From Zygnema cylindricum (Eukaryota > Streptophyta > Zygnematophyceae > Zygnematales > Zygnemataceae), in contig JBBHKE010002619.1 of the NCBI GenBank assembly GCA_037447655.1, forward strand, positions 1 through 55,473: DNA of 55,473 nucleotides. The letters run 5' to 3'. This document shows positions 50,401 to 55,473 of the stretch, piece by piece; the first letter of the stretch is position 1; every line of letters begins with the position of its first letter. Below the pieces are notes generated by a model. That model saw only the letters and a program-made list of their open reading frames with translations, had not been told where the DNA came from and searched no databases. A program made the position numbers and the translations under genes.

Positions 50401-53400
50401 CTAGACAACAAAAACCATGAATTAACTCAACCTGAAAACACCCCTCATCAAATTATCAAGATTTCCAAAGTGATAATGATTTTGCTGACAAACCACACTA
50501 ATTACGGATAACAGGTACAGAAGAACAATGACATGATATGAGAGGCACATGGATGTGGACATGTCAAAGTAACATGTCCAATTCTTACCATAAACACTAC
50601 TGGCGATGATATGACGCTGTACATAATTTTCCATAGCTCAGACTTAGAGTCACAATTCATATCTTGGCAGGGTTTGGTCCTTGATACAAAGCTTCTCTGC
50701 ATCAAAATTTCTGGCTTTGGGGAGGATCCTCTAACTCCATGGTTAGAAAAGTCCCTCAGTCCATTTGCCATACTGGAACTATCTTGTCTAAGTGAACCAC
50801 TTTGTTTGGCAGAAGGAGATGACACTGCCTTTGGAAACTTCAATTGAGGAAGCAAACGGGAAGCTTCTTGTTCTGAATTCAAATGCATGTTATTTTCTGA
50901 TTCCATCAAATTTTCCAGGGTCCATCCCAGTAATGGTTCATTTTCTCCTACAAGACCGCGTTTTCCGTACTTTTGCCCACCGATCTGATGGTATCCTTCC
51001 TCCACTTGCTCAGGGATGTCGGTGCGGTAACTTGTACTGGGTTCCAAAAGAGTATCCTCCTTAGACTTTGCCTTTTGACAGGTTTCCATGAGTATAAAAC
51101 CAATAGGATTAAGAATTATGAGGGATATCGGAGCCACAAGGTAGAGGTAAGAGATATACTCAGGATGTGATGATCCAAAAATGGGCTGCATTAATGAAAA
51201 GACAATCAAATTCAGACTCTAAAATCAAATTACAATATGAAAAATAACAATCTCGTTTTGCACGTTTTGCAAAGGCAAATTGTCACGTACAGTAAAGAAA
51301 TGCAGGACAATTTTATCGACATCTCTTTTCTTTTCAGTTGGAGCAACTAATTTTTGACAACTGTCAATGCAACATCTTTCTAGTATCTTCACGGAAGCTC
51401 TCCATTTCAACAAAGTCGCAATTGAAAACAGTAAAATTAGGTGAGATGAAACGTGTACTCACCAGAAAAATAGGCAATCCCATAGCAAAATCATTAGATT
51501 GTGAAACAAATATCGCATGCACTCCAGCCGCTCCTAACACGTGAGGCTTTCCTATGTCCAACAAAATGGTAATCCCTGCAGTTCCATTCAATAGGTCCTT
51601 GTTTTTGAAATTGAATTTCTGCATTCTGTGGTTTTGTTTAAAACGAGCTTTAGAAAAGACGTTACAGATTTGTTATGAATTGCTGTTTAGAAACAATTCA
51701 GAACACTGAATGTAAAGGAGAAGTTATTCGTTTTAGCACAATTACTTATTTCACATGAAGTCACAAGAGAATAATCACATTCCAACCTGGAATATATTAT
51801 CTAAAGGAATCTAATCTACAAGTCAATCAACAATTGAAATTCTTCTCTTGATGAATTCACAAGTATAACAGCTCGTAACTAAACCGCCAAACCTACTATG
51901 AACATGTCCACTGTTGATTTTACGTGATATTTAGAGTGATTTGTTATTTGAAGCAAACAAGTCGACAACTACTTCAGTTAATTGACCAATTTACAATATG
52001 GTTGTTTTATTATTTACCTGAAACAATTAACAAGGAGAATTGCTTGAATCCCATAAAAAGGGTGAAACAACTTTTATCAGCTCAGGATCTTCATTAAACA
52101 ATTCTCATGGGAAGAGAAAGACATACCTACTGCCACCATGAAAACAAACGTTTTGCCGATGGTGACCGCCAAGAGAAAAAACCAGTTAACTTTTGAAAAA
52201 TCCAAAGAAGCCATGCCCGAAAAAAGAAGTGCAGGAAGAGCTAAGCGCGTTACAAAAAGAGATAAACCCTGTAACAAGTGTTCTCCAAAACCCAAAACAA
52301 TCAAACTGAAAAGAGCGTAAGCCAAGTAAATGGTTACACCATTTGACATTACGGGCCACAATACTTCAGAACAAACTCCAGACACTAGATGCCTGAACCA
52401 AGGTTATAAATTATATTTAGTGGGATAATGTGCACTTTGCCTGACCAAGACGCACGGAATTGTATGGGACAGCCTCGCGTGCAAAAAAACATTCGTAACA
52501 AAAGTTGCATGAATTACAACGGGCAAGATACGCTGCCCCATCGCCAGAGTTAACAACTCTAATTCGGGTGCTTGTTTCTTTGACCCAAAATCATAAAACA
52601 GTGTTATTAAACCAATTTAATTAAGTGGCCCATAATGAGCAACGTGGCAAAACATAATTTAATGTAGTTAGCTATAATGAAGAGTTAACAGTAACAATTT
52701 ATTAGCTTTAATGATGATGGGCGGTGTTGTGATAGTAGCTCCTTAATGTGGACTTCCTTAAGATACTTACTAAACATCAGGTCAGGGACGCCCCACTTGA
52801 TGATTTAGACATCTCTCTACACAAATTTTAATTTATTATCATTTTTATTTCAACGAATGGCTGTAATGAGTTGCGCACATATAAACACAAAACAATTGGT
52901 TTTTCATCAAATATTTTGTGCTAGAATCCTGCCCAGTAGATAGTAGGGAACAAACAAATTACTAGCTTCAAAGTAACGAGGCAACAAACCTCCACATATG
53001 GCCATACTTGATTTCCTGTGAACCACACTATTTTTAGTCCAAACTGATTATTACAATTTAGTCTAAAGATACCTTCTTGAATACTTTTCGATTGAAAATG
53101 GCCGCAGCTGACCAAGATACAGCACCCATTGCTATTAGCGTTGATCACATTTTTTTTATCAAAAACACAATATAGTGTTAACAACACCTTTTCAGGGAGT
53201 GGACTACAAACCGCCACGTCTCAATACACTAAATTAGTGATAAGCATTCTAATTCAACAAGACATGACAGACATATGTTTGGTTATGTTTGTTCTTCACA
53301 CCAAAAGCAATGATTGGTGTGATTAAAGAAGAAACCAAAGCAAGGCTGGCTTTGCATATCTGCCCCCTGACTGCTGAGCGCAAGTTGAAACTTAAAAACT

Positions 53401-54157
53401 AACATTTTAATTGGAAAGCAAGTTAGATATCTACTAGTAAAATGAGCCAGATTATATCAAACAACAGTCTGAGTCAGCAGATGCATCATTTTTGACCGCA
53501 CGCTTTTATTAATGTTCATAGTAATAGCAACATTGTCCACTCAGTCTTTATACGTTCCAAAAAATCACTAAAAACTTAGATGAAATGAAAAAAAATTGGA
53601 GCTCTGGGATGAATCAGAAGTTGGCAATGCCGATAGTGCCAGCAGAAATTTTCTCAGGAACACTTCGTTAAAACATTCGCTTGTAAACTCATATCATTTC
53701 GTTTTTCAAGTTTTAACATCAGATTACTACACCAACCTCTTGGAGTGATTATAAGAGCTAATCACTCCAATTCCGGGTAGTGTATTTTTTAGCCGAAATC
53801 ATAAATTAGTGTTAACAACGCTATTTTAAGTAAGTAGCTCAAAATAAGCCACGTTGCAAGAAGGTCATTTAGTGTAGTTACGTACTTTAGTGTAGTTAAT
53901 TCTAGTAAAGTTTTAATGCTGGTAATTTACTAACTCTTTAGCGCTGGTCGGTGTACAGAGTATACCTGCTTGTGTGCCGTCTGCACTACATTGAGCTTCA
54001 CGCAGGCATAGCCAACAAGTATAACTGCAAAAGCTTGTGATAATGCAGGCACTAAGCTCTGGATGGCTGTGCTGATGTCACTGGCCTCATGAGGGGCAGG
54101 AGAAGGCGCTTCTTCTAGGCGTGGCAAAAGCCAATTCCAATGGTCAATGCCTTGCAT
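41409..54157 (-). CDS. GPR155: GPR155/LYCHOS-like PIN transporter-GPCR hybrid, 15 exons
   Basis: Exons 53966-54157, 52127-52268, 51463-51575, 50589-51185, 50034-50105, 49528-49711, 49025-49108, 46817-46941, 46040-46207, 45088-45362, 44409-44476, 43205-43595, 42615-42672, 42120-42296 and 41409-41678 join in phase to 971 aa. Residues ~25-500 form a PIN/auxin-efflux-type 10-helix transporter: VTRLALPALLF, FVSQSNDFAMGLPIF, YLVAPISLIILNPIGF, FGALPCTPATFFFASEYG. Residues ~504-870 align with the GPCR-like half of animal GPR155: GAIWTLVAM, YYSLIMGCSVVNKRKG, YPYGKPQLYMIGISTG, VLGCGQGAILF. Human GPR155 ends in a DEP domain; the last ~90 residues here show none. A ~145-residue loop (186-331) holds acidic dileucines ENEPLL and EASRLL, and a second long loop spans 680-804. 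In animals the protein sits in the lysosome membrane, binds cholesterol and regulates GATOR1/mTORC1; here a vacuolar/lysosomal sterol-sensing or transport role is only inferred. Least certain joins: 11 (acceptor TGGTTCAG), 12/13, and the start, since an upstream exon is possible. Confidence 0.88.
46202..46304. repeat. Tandem duplication across the exon 9 acceptor (GPR155-like)
   Basis: Two direct units of about 52 bp (46202-46253 and 46254-46304) share ACAAATCTGCAT and GTTTGCTCAGATT. On the minus strand the first carries the functional ATGCAG/ATTTGT acceptor of exon 9 and the second a decoy TATGCAGATTTGT with the same context. Confidence 0.75.
47900..48165. repeat. GA-rich low-complexity tract
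   Basis: A long G/A-biased stretch lies in the 2.1-kb intron between exons 7 and 8 of the GPR155-like gene. It yields spurious Arg/Glu frames. Confidence 0.65.
49765..49925. repeat. Tandem duplication in GPR155-like intron 5
   Basis: Two units of about 85 bp (from about 49770 and 49858) share CCCTCCTTTCTTGGGAG, ACACTCAGT, GGCACA and ATCTCTCCCTACCTC. A CT-rich tail follows to about 49985. Confidence 0.75.
52539..52726. mobile_element. Stowaway-like MITE in GPR155-like intron 1
   Basis: The left end CATCGCCAGAGTTAACAACT matches the inverse right end CACCGCCCATCATCATTAA. The core shares CTCTAATTCGGGTG and a CAAAATCATAAAACAGTG block with 39062 and 53730. Terminal repeats are imperfect, so this is an older copy. 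Confidence 0.55.
53123..53319. mobile_element. Stowaway-like MITE in GPR155-like intron 1
   Basis: The left end CACCCATTGCTATTAGCG and the inverse right end CACCAATCATTGC bound a core with AGTGTTAACAACACC and AGTGGACTACAAACCGCCAC, colinear with the inverse of 39062-39259. Confidence 0.55.
53730..53953. mobile_element. Stowaway-like MITE abutting the exon 1 donor of the GPR155-like gene
   Basis: Flanked by TA on both sides (53728-53729, 53954-53955). The left end is CACCAACC; the inverse right end is CACCGACCAGCG. The core shares CCGAAATCATAAATTAGTG and GTGTTAACAACGCT with family members. It ends about 12 bp from the donor of exon 1 (exon ends at 53966). Confidence 0.65.
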
Positions 54158-55036
54158 TATGGGAATGCAAGTGGAAAGTGGAAGAATTGCAATGAGTTGA
54201 GATGTCGACTAAGGGAAGCGGAGGTAAAATGTCGGCGGCTTTCATAAAAAGTTTCGTATCTGGCGTAGAGAAAGAGATTCGTTGGGCTTTACAGTATGAG
54301 AAGAAACGGAAAGGGACATGCTTCAACTATTTGATTTCGCGGGAGAAAGGGAGAGAGAAGAAATTGCCGGAACTTTAGGAGAGCATAAAAAGATCCTGCG
54401 CCTGCAGATGTACATGATGATTGAAATTTTGAATTGGAGGTGCACGCGATGACAGGAAGGCGACCCTCGCGTTTCAAAAATCCGTACTGTTGTCCTGCAA
54501 ACTCATCAGTTATCAGTTTATCACAAACCGTCAGTTCGCCTAACATCGTTGACCCGACCCGCAATATGGTACAAGCGTTAGGATGATTACACGTTCAGAA
54601 ATAATAACTTTCAGGCGTGGGAATTCGTCGCACTCGTGAAAACAGCCCATGCCGTACAATAGCAATGAGCGGTTGAAAAGCCGGTGAATTAATTTCCATT
54701 TTCCGGCCAAAATATGCTTTCCCCTCAGAAAAGTTTTTCAAGCTAATTTTGGGGGTCCAATGGGAAGCGAGTATGTTTTAGTCTCCAATATGATTGGATA
54801 AGTATCCAGAATGGCAATTTCTTTGATCCACTCTGGCGTCCATGTCACCACGTACCGGTAACACAGAAACAGGGTAATTCGCCTTTCCATGGTACTTAAA
54901 ATGCTAATGCATATCCACAGGCGTCTATTTGTTTTGCTAATATTGGAATACGTGTCTCTACGGTGCATTAAAATAACAGTTTTGCGACAATGAAGCTAAG
55001 CAAAAGATAATCATTTATTTAACGTGTGAAACTGAC

Positions 55037-55186
55037 CTTAGCGGGAAAAGAAGTGAAACTCAAACAGTAAAAGTACAGTGCACCGACCAGAAATACGGTG
55101 ATGAGCATGGTCCAGACCTGCAAATCTGTTGACTGTCTACGTGGACGCTTTCCATCAAGTGATGAAATCACTTTGAAAGGCGCCTT
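55037..55186 (-). CDS. Possible exon of a single-pass membrane protein
   Basis: A 50-codon open segment lies between a CCCTGCAG acceptor and an AAG/GTCAGT donor. It reads a basic stretch GKRPRRQS followed by the hydrophobic VWTMLITVFLVGALYFYCL and SFPAK. The basic-then-hydrophobic layout resembles the N-terminal anchor of a type II Golgi protein. No initiating ATG precedes it in frame after a TGA, so it would be an internal exon of a gene extending beyond the window, or an unlinked upstream exon of the GPR155-like gene. No family is recognised. Confidence 0.3.
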
Positions 55187-55473
55187 CTGCAGGGGAAAGG
55201 TCACGAATTGCCCACGATTTCGTCATCATCATCAGCATCAGTGTCGATTCTGTCACAAATACGGTAAATCCAAACGTCAAAGGACAGCCCCAGAAAGCGT
55301 ACATATACCACTAGAAACCATCGGACGGCTTGAATGAGTTAAAGAGTACACAGCATGAGAAAGAACTTTGAAGTTTAAACATGAAATTTTCCGCTCGTGG
55401 GAGATCTTCCACTGTGAGCCCAGCAAGATTAGCAGTTTAGCACGTGGTACAGCATATCGCCGATTTCCTTATC

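Overview
This is a nuclear segment of an intron-rich eukaryote, most likely a streptophyte (charophyte-grade) green alga or another plant-lineage alga. The evidence is a plant-type beta-amylase, spliceosomal introns with GT...TTTGCAG borders, a GT47 exostosin-type glycosyltransferase fragment, plant-style Ty1/copia and Ty3/gypsy remnants and many MITEs. The taxonomic placement is an inference. Nothing looks bacterial: there are no operons and no Shine-Dalgarno-led ORFs.

Three genes could be assembled exon by exon with consistent splice phases, all on the minus strand. (1) 3683-8579: five-exon, 413-aa MECR/ETR-like medium-chain dehydrogenase/reductase (mitochondrial 2-enoyl thioester reductase type). 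(2) 28520-33100: eight-exon, 762-aa beta-amylase with both catalytic glutamates, plus a 5'UTR intron reaching about 34.2 kb. (3) 41409-54157: fifteen-exon, 971-aa homologue of GPR155/LYCHOS, a PIN-type transporter fused to a GPCR-like bundle. A fourth gene, an exostosin-like GT47 C-terminal piece on the plus strand (13459-15560), is broken or incomplete. A possible single-pass membrane exon sits at 55037-55186 (-).

Layout: 0-3.6 kb is repeats and a MULE-type MITE; 3.7-8.6 kb MECR-like gene with a minisatellite and a MITE in its introns; 8.8-13.4 kb gene-poor DNA rich in GTAC; 13.5-15.6 kb exostosin fragment; 16.9-22.3 kb decayed Ty3/gypsy element; 23.2-26.2 kb decayed Ty1/copia element with its 5' LTR and tRNA-Met-type primer site; 26.4 kb a broken copy of the last beta-amylase exon; 28.5-34.3 kb beta-amylase; 34.4-39.3 kb gene-poor DNA with four MITEs; 39.4-40.7 kb non-LTR retrotransposon 3' end; 41.4-54.2 kb GPR155/LYCHOS-like gene with three MITEs in its first two introns.

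The genes do not form a pathway; each is an independent eukaryotic locus. The most interesting object is the GPR155/LYCHOS-like gene. In animals this family is the lysosomal cholesterol sensor that signals to mTORC1 through GATOR1. Here it occurs beside plant-type genes, lacks a recognisable C-terminal DEP domain, and has a roughly 145-residue cytosolic loop with two acidic dileucine sorting motifs. A second theme is short local tandem duplications that copy splice-site regions in at least three separate genes.
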